Positions 1 through 13,700 are shown, counted from the stretch's first letter. The stretch is DNA of 64,000 bases from Phalacrocorax aristotelis (GCF_949628215.1 NC_134280.1:49874621-49938620), one strand, 5' to 3'. Notes: generated by a model from the sequence alone, not told the origin. Numbers and translations are program-made.

Positions 1-987
1 ATCTCAAAAATCAGGACTTAAAGGATTACTGTATTTTCCTACTATATGACAAGCATCAAGGCTGCTGCATGCACATCACACGCACTACATGGGCACGGGC
101 AAGGAGTAGATTGCAGATTGCAATGCTTGCCTACTGCAGGCAGAAGGTGAATAGTGTCCCTGGCTGGACAGGCTCTCAGTTAGCTGAATAAACAGGCTGG
201 CAGTATTTGTCAGAGACATCACACGTTACACATGTGGATTCATTCTGCCAGGAGATATTAAAACATGGCTTGTGAACACACCCACATACAAAGAAGCTGG
301 GACTAGTGAGGTAGACCGTGTTTGGCTATGGACAGAGGCCCTCTGACAAAGAAACCCAGAAAATAATCGTGTCTGAAGAGGAAGATTGAACTGAACTGCA
401 GTTCTTTTCATTGTGAAGCAAAGTCCTAGGAGGAAAGGGATCTAGCTATGAACACACTGGTAAAAAGAGACTGCCACAGGAAAAATGCAGATTTGGTCAA
501 ACCAAAATACTTCCTGAATTTCAGTTTCATTTAAACACGTGAGGAAATTGAAATGTAACATTTTTTTTCTCTCAAAGTTGTTTTGTTTGGAAATTTCCTC
601 ATGTTTCAAACATTAACAAAATTTTTTTAATCTTTTTTTTTAAACTGAGAATACTGTGAAAACAGTTGTTTTGAAATCCACTGAATGAAGCATACAATGA
701 AGTCCTTTACAAAGCTGCACTCACTGAACACTGCTAACTATTCCAACTGTGAACATCAGTATAGACCACTGTTACTGCAGAGGTGTCCTAGGAAAAGTGG
801 CCACATACAAAGATACAGTGGTACTACCCAAACCTTCAAAAAGTAGACGTTGACCTGTAATTGTTTTACTTCTATTCTGCATGATACACTTTCCATTTTA
901 TTTAATGCCATTTTGATATCTCTTTTGGAATAGACAGTTTCCCCTTTTTGTCACCATCAAAAGACAAGTTATCCAACTGTTACTCAC
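1..987 (-). other. EHF: EHF intron after the linker exon (partial)
   Basis: This stretch begins with the GT of a strong donor (GTGAGT) directly after the linker exon and continues past the left edge. I looked on the minus strand for the next EHF coding exon (the acidic segment following the linker) and did not find it. Nothing else coding is apparent. The sequence is AT-rich with T-runs near 555-645. The ETS-domain exons must lie further left, outside the window. Confidence 0.75.
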
Positions 988-1047
988 CTGTTTGCTCTGT
1001 CTTCACAATAACATTATGAGACTGATACATGTCACTTCCGCACTGGC
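988..1047 (-). CDS. EHF: EHF linker exon downstream of the PNT domain
   Basis: A 60-base phase-1 exon. On the minus strand a pyrimidine-poor but valid acceptor (TTCTTGCAG) precedes it and the donor GTGAGT follows. Joined to the PNT exon it encodes G-QCGSDMYQSHNVIVKTEQT, which matches the EHF linker just after the Pointed domain. As I remember human EHF, the segment has one more residue there (QSTHN against QSHN here), so the bird exon is one codon shorter with the frame kept. The VKTEQ motif resembles a SUMO consensus (hydrophobic-K-x-E); this is inference from the motif only. The exon end splits a codon after its first base, which fits the next mammalian exon starting with Glu. It belongs to the same transcript as the two exons to its right. 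Confidence 0.93.
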
Positions 1048-1365
1048 CTGCAAGAAAGAATATGGCAGATAGGATGTATGACAACAAGCACAGAAAAATC
1101 AAAGGTATTAGCTCCAAGCAGCAACTGCTACAGCTGAGCCAGAGGGCTAATTCTGGAGTGGGAAACATACCCTTTCTCATGGACCTTCAGAATTCTGCCT
1201 TATGTCATAACTAAGCAATTTAGCAATACAGTGAACGAGGTATAAGCAGTATAGCAAACATAGCAAATAAGGTCTGCCAGGTAGGTCTCTGGGGAACGTA
1301 TGCGACTTCTGAAGATCCCAGAGTTCAGACCACTGTATGGGTGTCTCTGCCTAATACCTATTTAC
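1048..1365 (-). other. EHF: EHF intron between PNT and linker exons
   Basis: A short intron of 318 bases bounded by a GTAAAT donor and a TTCTTGCAG acceptor on the minus strand. I see no repeat or other gene in it. Open frames crossing it on either strand are exon read-through or chance. Confidence 0.85.
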
Positions 1366-1611
1366 CATTCCATTTTAGGTGCTGAAGGTTGCTGTAAAGC
1401 AGTTGCCCTGCTGTCCCAGCTGCCTGAGTGAATTCCTGTAGGCTCATACTACACAGATGTTCCCCATTGATATCAAACTCCTGGAAGGGTATGCAGTTGG
1501 CATCCAGTTGGTTGGTATCAAGGAGATGCTGTAGCCACTCCCAGACTTGAAATTTAGTCCAGTACTGCGGGTGTATTTCATGCCACTGGGTTCCATAGAA
1601 GCTGCTGGACA
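1366..1611 (-). CDS. EHF: EHF exon encoding the Pointed (PNT/SAM) domain
   Basis: A 246-base exon, phase 1 at both ends, with acceptor TTTTCTTTTCCAG and donor GTAAAT. It encodes nearly the whole PNT domain of EHF (ESE-3), the SAM-like helical fold of the ESE group of ETS factors. Diagnostic stretches are WHEIHPQYWTK, VWEWLQHLLDTNQLDANCI, FQEFDINGEHLCSMSLQEF and LLYSNLQHLKWNG. The separation of ESE members is clear: ELF5 and ELF3 differ at many of these positions. The PNT domain mediates protein contacts; EHF acts in the nucleus of epithelial cells and binds GGAA sites through an ETS domain that is off the window. The split codon G|TG (Val) joins it to the start-codon exon. There are no stops, frameshifts or odd substitutions in the conserved helices, so the gene appears intact here. 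Confidence 0.97.
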
Positions 1612-4121
1612 CTGGAAAAGAAAATAGGTATTTACTGTCTCTGTTAGCACTATGGGACTATGTCAATGACAAGAAAGGTCTATAGCTAAATTGCATGCCC
1701 TGGAAGTCCACAGATATAGATTCTTTTCTCAGTCCTTAACACTAGCTCAGTAGCTATTGCTGGAGAAGGTATTGTTTGGGGTTGGTTTTTTTTTTTTGAC
1801 TCAGTTTTTCCAGTTAAAAACTGGAATTATTACATTACACTTCTCTTGGCAGATTGAATATGTAGGAATTAATTTATTAATATTGGCTAAATACACCAAA
1901 ATTCTTTGATGGAAGATACCTTGCAGAAGTACTATTGAAAAGGTATGTTGATCCTTGTGAGGGAAAAAAAATTTAGTGCCTCAGAAAATGATAGAAAAGC
2001 CTTGCAAAATTCTCATAATGTGACGTGAAAATTTCCTTTGAATAAGGACTTAATAAGGACTGAATATGAATTGTCGGATTCAATCAAAGAATAGTAAAAG
2101 CCAAGGCACTCTCATATTGCTCCACAGTAAAAGTCTATCAGTAAGGCTCACAGCTTCCTGATAGAGCTTGTGTTCTGATTAATCCACACTATTTCTGTAG
2201 TCAGGTAAGGTGATTTCTGGATGCAACTGTAAAACTCATTTTTAGTTACGGAAGGTGCCTAATTTTCTTGTTAGGATGTCTGAATCTTTTCTTGGCAATC
2301 TTTTAAACTGCTCTCAGTTGTATGTCATTACACAACAATAATTTACGTGTGTAAATGAAAGAAATTGTGAGTGTGGATAGGATAATCATATAAGATAAGA
2401 GCAAAGGCAGGACTGCTTTAGTCTTCTCTCACAGAAGGGCTGGCAAAAGGACTTCAGTGCAATTTACTCTTTGGGAAAAGAAAATGGAGTATGCCAGGCA
2501 GAGATGGTGGCACAATAAAATATTCACAAGTGCATGAAGCGTTTAAGGATGACAGACTGCAGAGGTGGTTGAATTACAGGAGCAGGAAAGACTGCCATGG
2601 CCTAGCTCTACAGTAGCCCCACTCCAGGATATGGCACCAGTCCATTCTGAGTCTCCCCAAGAAAAAGATTACCTACAGAGCTGTGAGAAATACTGTCAAC
2701 AGCAGATATTGCTAGAGGACCACAAGCAACAGAATTGCTCATTTTAGGAAATCATGTCCCCTCAGGCGCCACTGGACCTCAGGTCTCTTTGGTTAAGGTA
2801 CAGTGAACAATGCTATTTTCCAGGTAAACACAAGAAAGCCTCAGAGTTACTTAGGTTTCTTTACCAATATTGGCCAACAAGATATGTGCCAGTAACTTAG
2901 GGAGTTTGCAGGACTGTTTCTCATCCTCCTGTTGAAGGATTTGGGGAACAAATGTGGAAATTAAGACTGTGGTATGTCAGAGAATAAATGTTTGATGGAG
3001 CCGTCAAGTATTCCCTGAAACGGAGTTTTATATGTCTTCCCATCACTTCAGGAGGGTGAAGGAATCTCAGAGGCCACTAGACTCCTAATGTAAATGGAGA
3101 GCCTTTAGTAAAAGGAAAGACTAGCTCAGTAAAAGGAAGTGAAGTGGTGAATGATTGTAGAGGCCGATCTGATCTTTCGGCTTCCTGGCCCTCTAAAACA
3201 TAAGTGAATCCTAAGGATTTTCACACTGGAAACATGAAAATAGACCCACCATTTCCCTTCATGAAATCTGGTGCAAAGTGAAACTCAACCAGGGCTTTTT
3301 CCCCCATGAATTTGTTACAGACAGGGCGGCACATTTATTATGTGAATTTCTTAAGTATTAAGAAATTACACATGAAAAAGAGTTTCATTGAGCGGGAGCT
3401 TCCATTGTAAATTTTGTTGCAGCATTATTTGGATTAGAAGGACGATTTCAGTATGTGTTTGTCTGCTTAGATTTTAACGTTTATCCATTGACTGAGTGAT
3501 GAAAAGAATTTAAAAATTATATCAAACACTACATATATGGGTATATACTTTTATACTGAGAAAGAATATGTATATATGAACACATTCTTGTATATACAGG
3601 CACATAATCAGAAAACAGTAAGAAAAAAATGAAAAGTTTGCAGATTGCAAGCTATCTAGTGCTTTAATGTCAGTTTAATTAGAAAGCTATCTAGGAATAT
3701 GAGCTGATAAAGCAAATACAGTGAAGGAGCAAAAAGACTATTCCCCTGGAAAGCTGGAGGGGTGATTAGCATTGAAGAGTAATGTGGTTCAGAGAAGGTG
3801 TGAGGGTTAAAGGTAAGAGAGAAAGAATTCTGGACTGAAGAAAGGGAGCTTTTGGCACTTCCAACACCACTAAATTCATTTTAAGAAAAAGAACCAGTAA
3901 GGAAATGAACCATAAACTGGTCGCTTTCAGAAACTTAGTGTTGTGAGTTCAGCTTTTTACAAATAAAGCAACAAATGGAAATTTTTCATACCAGAATTGA
4001 AACTCCAGTAAGTTAGTGTTACTGAAAAATAACACTTGTGCATCTTTAAAGCTGTAGTAACCCCTTCCCCCCTCAGCCTGCCCCCAAAAAACATGGCTCA
4101 GAGCTGTTGAATTCCTCCTAC
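1612..4121 (-). other. EHF: EHF intron between start-codon exon and PNT exon
   Basis: An intron of about 2.5 kb with donor GTAGGA at the right end and the TTTTCCAG acceptor at the left end on the minus strand. It is AT-rich, with a T9-10 run near 1790 and an AT-rich TATATA segment around 3525-3600. I do not recognise a repeat family or a second gene. The 60-codon plus-strand frame near 2565-2747 has no recognisable homology and looks like chance. Confidence 0.75.
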
Positions 4122-4221
4122 CATTGCATGTGGAATATCCGTCTGTCCAGGAAGGCTGCTGGTGGAGTAGATTGCTGTTGGAATTGATACTCATTCTGCC
4201 AGCTCCTTCCAAAATCATGAT
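4122..4221 (-). CDS. EHF: EHF first coding exon with start codon
   Basis: On the minus strand an acceptor ending CACTTACAG is followed by three untranslated bases and ATG at 4218-4216. The exon encodes MILEGAGRMSINSNSNLLHQ and on to WTDGYSTCN, then the donor GTAGGA. Human EHF, as I recall it, starts MILEGGG and also has LLHQ, a WTD core and YSTCN, so the identity is firm and the start is the conserved one. The middle (NSNSN) differs from mammals. The exon contributes 97 coding bases and ends one base into the Val codon completed by the PNT exon. An acceptor this close to the ATG shows that at least one non-coding exon lies further right. A minus-strand frame running on to 3949 is intron read-through. 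Confidence 0.95.
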
Positions 4222-5655
4222 CTGTAAGTGAATTGAACAGCTTGCTTAGTGAGCAGTGTCTAGTCCAAGAGGTAAATGGCAAAAAAAAAAAAAAAGAATC
4301 CACTGAGGTTGAAGTGAGGAAGCCAATTCCATTTGTAGAAGATACAACTGAAATCAAGAACATGTTGCCACAACCCCTTTTCCACTGCCACAAAATCTCC
4401 TTATGATAAACATTACCCTAATTGATTTGCATATGCAAGAAGCAAGTTTCTACAGCTGCCCATCCATAAATGAATAATCTGTAATCAGAAATGAAGCTGA
4501 CTGAAAAGGCAAGGCTCCTTACAGAGCAATACAGGAAAACTGCCAAGCTTTGAGAAATAAAATACTAAATAGTTTTACTTTTTTTTTTCCTAATTTAAAG
4601 AGAAATGTGGTTTAAACATGCTTTCCTTTTCTTCTTTTATTTTTTTTAGGAGGGAAGAAAGGCTTATCAACAATTGCAATTGAAACTATACGGTTGACAA
4701 CAACCCATGTTCAGAAACGCCCTCACACAGAAGGGCCTACATGTTAATGCTACACGGAGGTAATGTTACAGGGAATATCTTGTCAGCTGACCCAGATTCT
4801 TATCTGATCTGTGTCAGCAGTGTCCATAACACTTCCCAGTAACAAATATCAGAGATCATACATTTCAAACCACCAAAAAATCAGTCAATGATCTTGAAAA
4901 TGAGACAGACAGTCTTGTAACAGAAACAGCATTTAGGAGTGACAGCATTCCCTGTTTTAAGTAACATAAACTTTCCTTTCTACTTATCTTAGCATTAGCA
5001 CCATGACTAAAAGTGTCCTTTATTTTATTTATACTTTAAAAAACCAAACCTACTTATATGATATTTTAGAAAAATGTCACATATTTATTATATGATTAAT
5101 CTTTACCATGAAGGTATACAAAATTCCCCAATTACAGGTATTCTTGATATTTTACATTATCTTTCAGTGGTTTGAAGTTGCAAAGTTTAAAAATATACAT
5201 TATAACCATAGACATTCTTGAAGAGTTTGGAAAGTAATTTGTTAAATATTATAAAGGCCTCAGATTGTTACTCATATAAATACACAGAAAAGAATGAAAC
5301 CTGTGTTCAAATATGTTCTAAGCTGGAAGCCACAAAGTCTGTAAAAACGAAACATTAGACATCAGGATGGCATGTGAATGAAGCTAGACTTCACCTTGGA
5401 ATTAAAAAAGGGATGAAATACAAAATGGACTCGTGAAAGTTAAAGTCACTGGTCACCCACTGAGGCCAACAACAAAACTTTCCTTGAGAGCACAGCCTGA
5501 CCCTCTACAAGCTTATACCAGCAAATTTTTAGGTAGAAGAAAAGGAGTCAGTAGAAACACTCAGCCTTGGTTTTAAAGAACAGCCTGAAGACGACCTGGG
5601 TTGGTATTTTCCTCTGTAATTTAAAATAATTTTTGTAACTTTTAAAAGTTACAAG

Positions 5656-5697
5656 TCTCTCTCTTTCTTCCCCCTCCCCCCACCCCCCCCCGCCCCA
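5656..5697. repeat. Polypyrimidine / C-rich tract
   Basis: A run of CT dinucleotides passes into nearly uninterrupted C (blocks of 5, 6 and 8 C). The strand asymmetry is extreme over about 40 bases, and it is directly followed by a short ATATATAT stretch. It is simple low-complexity DNA with potential for non-B structure. Confidence 0.85.
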
Positions 5698-7748
5698 GAT
5701 ATATATATTTGGAGAGGGGGAGAGAAAGGTTACTGAGAATTGCTTAAACAGTCTTAGAAAGTTTATCACAGAGAATGGTGTTTTACAGTATATCCTAGTT
5801 CAGGGCCTTTTTTTGTAACTATATGGTTTTTAATCATTTAACACAATTAGGTATGAATGAATGAAGCATAAATGATAAAGACCTTATTAGAGCATCAGAT
5901 AGAGGTGAGGTAGAATACCAGATATTCTGGAAAAACTATAAAACTTGAGGCTTAGCAAAACACTCTTGGGAACTTAGTTTGGTAAATAAACTTATTTTTA
6001 AACAAAATTACAGGACGCACTTAATATTGAATTTCAACTTATTGATTTGAAGTCACATTTTCAGAATCCGTCTCGGAATTTCAGGTACTGTGTTAAGTGG
6101 TTTTGCCTTCTGCAACTTCTGTAGTTCTGGAATTCTACGTAATTTTCATGTCTGACACTTGTGCAAATAAAAATGTGTCTGGGAACATGTGTGCATATGA
6201 ACCGAAGTTATTTCTGTGTTTAATCTCCTGTGTAATTTTTCCCTGAAAATTCAGTTCAGGTAAACTCTTATATTTCCTTCATCATAACTAATCAGGTGAA
6301 TTTCCAAACTAAAAGATCCTATGACACTTTGATTCAGCAACTCAAGCTATGGATCGTTAAATAAACAAAATCATGTGTCCTGCATAGTTTTTCCACCCCA
6401 GCAGGAACCATGATCAACGCATATCAGAGATCTGAGAAGAAGCACTCTGACAGCCTTTTCCCTAGATTCGGATTTCAGTTATTTTTCCTTTAAACTCTTC
6501 TTCCCTGACACAGTCTAGCAGCAATTGTTTTCCACGTTATCCCTGAACAACATTCATAGTATTTTCAGATAATGTGCATAGAACTTGCTTTATAAATGAA
6601 GCAATCAATATGTTTTTGAAAGCTATATAAGTTATCTCAGCCAGAATAACTTAATTAATTTCCAGTATAACCTGTGGGAACAATTGTGCTTGAGAGGAAG
6701 AATTTGCAATATGACATTATTCACAGGAATAGGACTGGTTTTAGCTTTAACCCAAACTTTCCCAAAGTTCCGTGTATTATTCAAGGTACTGGTTTCTTGG
6801 TGACTTGAAAATTGTCAAGTCATCTCCTTTATCTTAATGCAAGGGTGTTCCTTACCTGGAAATCATTCTAGCACTTTGTTCAGGGTGAGTATAAAGTCCC
6901 ACTAACATAATTCCACGCCTTTGCTTGGAAGCATACAGCATCATGCTCAAAAATGCTTTCCCTATGAAAACAAAACTCTGATTGTCTCCATTTCAACCCA
7001 TATATGCCTTTCTTTGATACAAGTTCATGGCAGATTTATGCTTATAGCAGTTTCTCATCCCGTACTTGGAAAGATTTTGAATCAGGATATTGGAAGGGGC
7101 ATGCTTTTCATTAGTTTAGGGCCAAATCCTCAAATCTCCCTTGTGTATAGACAAACCTAGTTAAAGGGTGTGAAGCCTCAAGGGGAAGGACACATAATAT
7201 GTTCAGTTTTCTTTTAATCATATGCCATGTATCAAAGCGAATGGTGGAACTAATGAAGCCTGGTTTCCTATGACTGTGTATCTTGTGGTTGGATTCTCTA
7301 CTGTCTAGTAAGATGTGAGTGCTGATTGAAGTTTTTCCCACGGTTGGGGCATTCATAATATCTCATCGTCTCAAAGGAGTGAGCTCAAGCTTCACTCTTT
7401 CTTTCAGATGGAGTATTAATAGATATTACTCCTGTACTTGGAAGTCAGTGTTCATTAATCCTGTAAGAACTTCATATCTTTGAGACTTCTACCACATATC
7501 AAATTTAATTAAAATTAGCGATGGGACTCAAAGATTGTTACAGACCAAATGCAAAAGCCAACACACAGAGAGAATAACAACAAAAGCCTCATTTCCTCAG
7601 GAAACCGTGTTAAAAAGGGATTCTAGATGAGTTGAGATTTTGGAAGAAATATAAAGATCTTGGGATGTGTCTCTCTACTAAGACATGGTACATTATAAAT
7701 GAAAGCACACGTGAAATGTCACATGTATTTATATACACATATATGCCT

Positions 7749-7790
7749 CTGTGTTTGTGTGTGTGTGCATTGTGTGTATCTGTATACACA
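7749..7790. repeat. Imperfect (TG)n microsatellite
   Basis: TG-repeat tract interrupted by TTTG, CAT and ATC units, flanked by ATATACACA-type alternating purine-pyrimidine sequence on both sides. It produces an apparent 130-codon frame that I regard as an artefact. Confidence 0.85.
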
Positions 7791-10700
7791 TTTCCATTCT
7801 TTTCCATTGAAGAGGAGCCATCTCTGGAGTATAATCTTATACCACTACTAGGAACATTGCATAGTTATGAGAGGAAGCAAATAGCACTTTACTCAATCAG
7901 CAAGATTAAATATAGTTGTGCACTGGTGTTCAGCAACATTCTTTCTGGAGAGAATTCTATGAGAAGGGATGAATGCATCCAAAAAGAATCTTTCACCTAC
8001 ATTCAATATATCAGGTGGTATTGAAAGACCAAACCCTGACGGCCTTTCTTAGTGAAGGCTTTCACTGTAGTCAGGAGCAGCTTTGATTGAGCCACAACCC
8101 AGTGACTTGGCAGTAACAGGAGATCGTTTGCTCTATTCTTCTTTTCTTCCTTGAACACCTGACCACTCAGAGTAAACTGCGGTAATGAAAAGAGCAAGGA
8201 GCCATGGCCTGCCCATGGAGCAAATCCAGTATTGCAGAAAAACATATTTACAAATCCTTGAACCTTGGACACTGTATAGTGCACTCTATGCAAATTATTT
8301 TATTGCACTACAGGTGTGCTCTGAAAATAAATTACTCTGTTCCCCATTTCCACATTCAACCCAATGAGTCTTAACATCCTGATAATGAGTTTCTCCTTTA
8401 TTTGAACCAGAATCTTTCAGGAACAGCTCGTATTAAATGACAGGAAAGTGCTGAACACAGTATGAAAGGCAAATAAGCAATACAGAGAAAATGAGTGAAT
8501 CCTAAAGTACTACAACAAGAGTGATTGTTCTGACATTAATTTGCACAGTCGCTTGTTACAACACTGAACTGAACTAGGGGTCTTATTAATTAGAAATATG
8601 AGGGGGTGTGGAGCCCATAGGGGAAGGGGGCCTACTTCCGGTTTGTAAAGCTAGGTACTCTATGCAAAACACACACACAAAAAAAGATATCTAAGGCAAA
8701 ACTGACTAAAACTATTAAACTATGACTCCACCCGTAAGCTATGCAAAGTCTAAGAGTGACTTCTAGCTGAGACAAGCTCAGTGCAGGTCCTCCTGGCCTG
8801 TCCAAAAGGGTGGATCTCTTTTGGCATATTTACCTATGGGATCCTTCCCCATTTTTCCCCTTTTACCATCATGGCTGAACTTCAAATGCAGATTTCACCT
8901 GGGCTTATTTTCTTTGAAGTATGTTATGTACACAGTGAAGACAAAATGCCTGTTTTTCAGGGCTTGGATTTTGTGGAACTAGAATCTACAGAGTATGTTA
9001 AATATTTCAGATCATTACTGCAACTTGGATTACAGTCAAGCACTTAAACGGCAATCTAAAATAAATGATACTGGGTAATAACTGCAGCCGCAAAGGAACA
9101 GAATCCGGTTTTTAATCTTTTTCTTGAAAAATCAAAAGACAACGAAGTGGGCCGAGTTTTCAAGACACCAGAAACAAAGGACAACTACAACAAAGCAAGT
9201 GGACCTGCTTTACACATATGGTTACTTCAGAAACATAAATGCATTGTACTTGTAATGTATATGATCAATTAACTGCTTTGCATTCCAACCACCTATTTTA
9301 CATCTCCAGTAGTGGTAAGGGCAGGCAAAAACTGAATATATAAACGCTGAGAGCCTGTTTACATGTTACTGTGAGCTTTGGATCTTCTGGGTTGGGTTTT
9401 TTTTTTCCTCTCACTTAATGTGTATTACTACCAGGGCTCCAGGGTCTTATTCTGAGCCAGCGTGCCTACACATACAGTTATGGCTGACCCTTAGATTGCC
9501 CTATGATCTCTATCTGTCTATTTTGCAAAGGTCTCAGGTTCATCCTTAGTGTCTGCCAAACTCCCAGATGAGATATCATCCCTGCCACAGCTCACTTTCA
9601 GATATGACCTTTTCTGCAGTGTGGTAGGATCCCTTCTGGCCATGTAGATCCACATGTAGCCATGACACACTTTGTTGTTTCCATCCCTTTGTTTTAGTGC
9701 AGAGAGAAGCCTCAAAAGAAACAACTCATCTGGAGGCTGATTCCTGGCAGGTGGCCACAAGAAAATGCTCAACTTTGGACCACTTTGCTATGACCCACAA
9801 GGTACCTTTCAGATGACATCTTATGCAGCTTGGCTTGGCTGATAATAATCTCAAGACTCTCCACTAATATCATTACAAACATACCCCATAAAAATTTGTT
9901 TCCAAAGTCTTTGAAAGCTTTGAAGAAAGTTCATATGAAGAAGCACTATGATCACACTCAATATTTGTTGTATAACATACTGAGTATTTGATGCACTTCA
10001 CTTTTTGTCCATCATATGTACCTTTGGGCCACAGTAACAAAATGTGTTTACTGAATCACATTGTGAGTGTGAAGTTCAAGGAATCATTTTTATATGAAAA
10101 ATTTCCAAGTAATCTCCAAATCTCTTTGTATTCAGGATTCTGGTTTGGGGATTTGGGGCCAATCTTTTCCCCTTCTGTGATTCCCAACTGCACATTCCTA
10201 TGCTTCTATATTTTTGGTGTATACAGCTGTGGTTCATATGCATAAACCCACCTTTGCATGTGCAAATATGATTCTTGGTGAGCTTTCAGAGGATACACTG
10301 AAACCTTGATCGTTTACAGTTGTGGGTTTTTGGAAAGGAAGAGTTTGGTTTATTCTTTTGTTTTCTTTGAACCTTGTATATTAAATGTATACCTGAAGGT
10401 AAACTGAAAGACCAGAAAAAGGAAGATGAATAGAAAAGGAGTATTTAACATTTACCTACATTACAGATAGGATCATGATAAACAAAATCAAATAAAGCTT
10501 GATTGGAATCTTTTATTACTAAGGATCTGATTTTCATGATGCACTACAAGGCAACTTTTGTAAGAGCTATGTGGTGGTTGTTTTAACATGTTCATATGGA
10601 GGCTTCAAAATCTTGCATATATATTTTAACTAAAGAGAAACTTGGGTAGAAAAGTTAGGATCTAGATCTCTATCTGAGCTATCCCTCCGCTCTAGGGTTT

Positions 10701-13700
10701 GGGTTCGGTTCTTATCTCTCTTTTAACAATGCAATTTAAAGACAAAACCATAGTTCAGTTTCCTTTTTGAGAGAGAACAAAGTTCACTTTATGAATGAAA
10801 AAAAAAAAGAAAATTTACTTGACGATATGCAAAGTCTCATAGGTTGTTTTTTCTCTGACCCCTTTTTTCCACAATCAACAATCTTCATATGAACTGACTT
10901 CTATTTTCAAGGTACTTATTAGTATAATGAAAATAAAAGGGAGAATTTTAAAAGAAGGTTTCCTTCTTTGTTTTTCTAAATCAGAAGCAAACAGAAGGCC
11001 AACTGTGAACATAGAGTCCTCAAGGCATAGATGTGTCTGACAGTGCTAACAGCCAAAGGTTGGTACTTCTGCAAATTTTACCCATAGTTATGTTACCTTA
11101 GCAGAAGAAACAGTGAACTGGAACCTGCCACTTAACAAGGATCCAGTGTTTGGGATCCATGCTTCCTTGTCATATCACAGGCTAGATGTGCCTCTTCTTG
11201 CCATGCCACTAGTTTTTAAATATGAAAAAAAGAATATAATCATTAACTTTACTGTCAAAAACCTCATTCTCTTCTTGCAGAAGATCTGTCCACAGATCTA
11301 TATATTATTAGTGGAATTGCTAGTCATAGAGCTAACACAAGCAAGTCAAGAAAAGACTTTATTTCTTGTGATAAATGTTCATGTTATTTTTCCATTAACA
11401 TATCCTTAAAATGTTTGGAACAAGTAGACACATTAGCTAAAAATGGCAAAAAAACCCAGGATTTTTTTCTTTTTTTATTCTTTTGAGTTGGTGCTGCAAA
11501 ACACAGCTTTGACCAGCGTATGGCACTCCTTTCATTACTGTCTGCTCTACCTCAGCAAGTTTGTGGTAATTCAGGTCAGCCATTTTTCCTGAATTTTTAG
11601 AAGTCATTTGCCATAGATTCGTCAGTCTAGCCTCAGGGATACAGTGTCTTGGAAAACACAATAATGGGAAAAACTACCTTTGTTCTTTATTCTTCTTTCA
11701 GCACTTAATACCACACCTGATGGAACAAATCCACACCTCCTTTCATGTCCTTCCTATCTCTCTCATACATCCTTCCTCTAACCAGAAGCCAGCTCATCTC
11801 CCTAATCTCCTTTTGCTAAACACGTTTCTTTTGCTTACAATACACTAAATATACAAATGGCCAAAAAGCACTCTAGATGCCCCTGTAGCTTGACAAGCCA
11901 CATGTCTATAATTAGGCAAGAACCTCATCAGCTAACAAAATATTACCATCATGTTCTAACACCTTTGCTTTTTCCCTTGGCTCCGGTTCCCCAACCACTT
12001 CCCTTTACCTTCCATGACAGCTTCTCTTTGCATTGCATTAAAGACTAACAGCATATCGAGGGAACTGCTTTCCATACTGCTAATGTAGCTTGTGTGACTG
12101 TTCAGTTATTAGTGAATAATGACAATAATAATTGTGTTTGTATTCATGTTTGGCTCTCATTAGGTGCTGAAGCATTTCTGACATAACAGCCACTCAGCTA
12201 TAGAGGCTCTGACATATGCTGCTGCAGAGGCCAGTACTTTATGGAGAAGTTTATTTTAACCACTGTCACCACCAGCACTTCTCTGTTGTTATGGGACTAA
12301 TCTGGTTTTCAACAGTAGCAACCATTGATTTTCCTACTTCCAGAATAAAAAGATCCTTTTCTTCTCTTTTCCTTTTTGTAAAATGTATTTCATACATTTT
12401 GTGTTTATAAAGGGCATCTGCTTGGAAACCACAGGTTTCCTCTTTGGGGCTCAATTTGAGTGACAACTAAACAGAGTAAGGAACATGGGATGGATATGAA
12501 AACCAGGACAGTGCCTTGAGGAACATACAATTTTTCCCATTGATACTACTATTTTTAACATGAATTGATTCATTCAATCAACGAACAAATTGTATTTCTT
12601 CATTAGGTACATGAGGGCCACAGCAAAACTTAGCTAGGACAGGGAAGATGGAAGAGCATAAGGCTTTTTATCCTAAACTAGGTAGCTTGCTGGAGGACTA
12701 ACCTAGTCCACAGCAGTGTTTATACCTTATTACAACCCACTGCCTGGCTAACCAAAATCTGATCACACGCTCTTTTGCTGGCATGACAGCAAAAGGGTAT
12801 TTCAAGGAGGAGACATAGCAGAGGCAGTGCAGGGCTCAAGGTGGGAAGGATGATTCTGTGCATCTGACAGGGAGGGTTTAAACGGATGACTATTGACTTC
12901 TCTGCCTGGGTCAGCCATGTTCCCTAGTGCTAACCTGGGACTCGCCAATCCCACATGCATGATAGCTCCAGCCAGGACACCTGCTCCCACTGCATTCCTC
13001 TCTAGACTACCAAGTATCCCAAGCTGGGCAGCTGTTTGCAAAGGAAAGCATCCCCAAGTGGGCAGCTTCCACTGGAACAGTTCAATGGAGCTCACTGACC
13101 CTGTTTCAGGAACCTGCTGTCAGACTATTATTTGACTGTCATTCAGGCTCACATGTTTGTGTGTGTTTATTAAACATTTCTTTGGAGCCCAGCTACATCC
13201 ATGTGGTTTCTTCATATTGTATTTGTTGTGTAAAGAATAAGAGATTGCAAGACCACTGCCCTGGCATCCCACTCCACTGGCTGCACAAGAGCTGTCTGCT
13301 TCACCCCCTGGGTGTAGCAGCAGGCTTACTCACCCCACGCACCCAGGACTTCAAGGAAGCCCTAAGCCTCCCAAAGCCACATGGCACTGGGACAGTAGCT
13401 GACGTATATGCTGGCGCTCATTTACACTCCCTGTCTTCATTAAAAGCAACCAGAAAATGGGGGGAATGAAGTTTCCTTGCTCTGCAGCCACCTTCTATAA
13501 GTAAGGCAAAAAGTTGTCGTAATCAATGTCTCCCTGCTTTTGTAAAAGCCAATAACAGCTTCCTTCTCTCTCTTGCATGTGGTTAGAGGAGCAACGCTTC
13601 CATGGAGTTGCTCCTTCTCACCTGGCACAGCAAAAGCTGCCCATCCTGTTTCCATTGATTTCTCCAGAGGTTGCGTTAAAAAATACAATGGAGTATTTAT

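Noticed and set aside
1..987. Search for the EHF exon following the linker
   Set aside because: No matching acidic segment or splice pair was recognised, so it is taken to be beyond the left edge.
7632..8024. A 130-codon plus-strand frame
   Set aside because: It runs through a TG microsatellite giving Cys-Val repeats, and its other parts match nothing I know.
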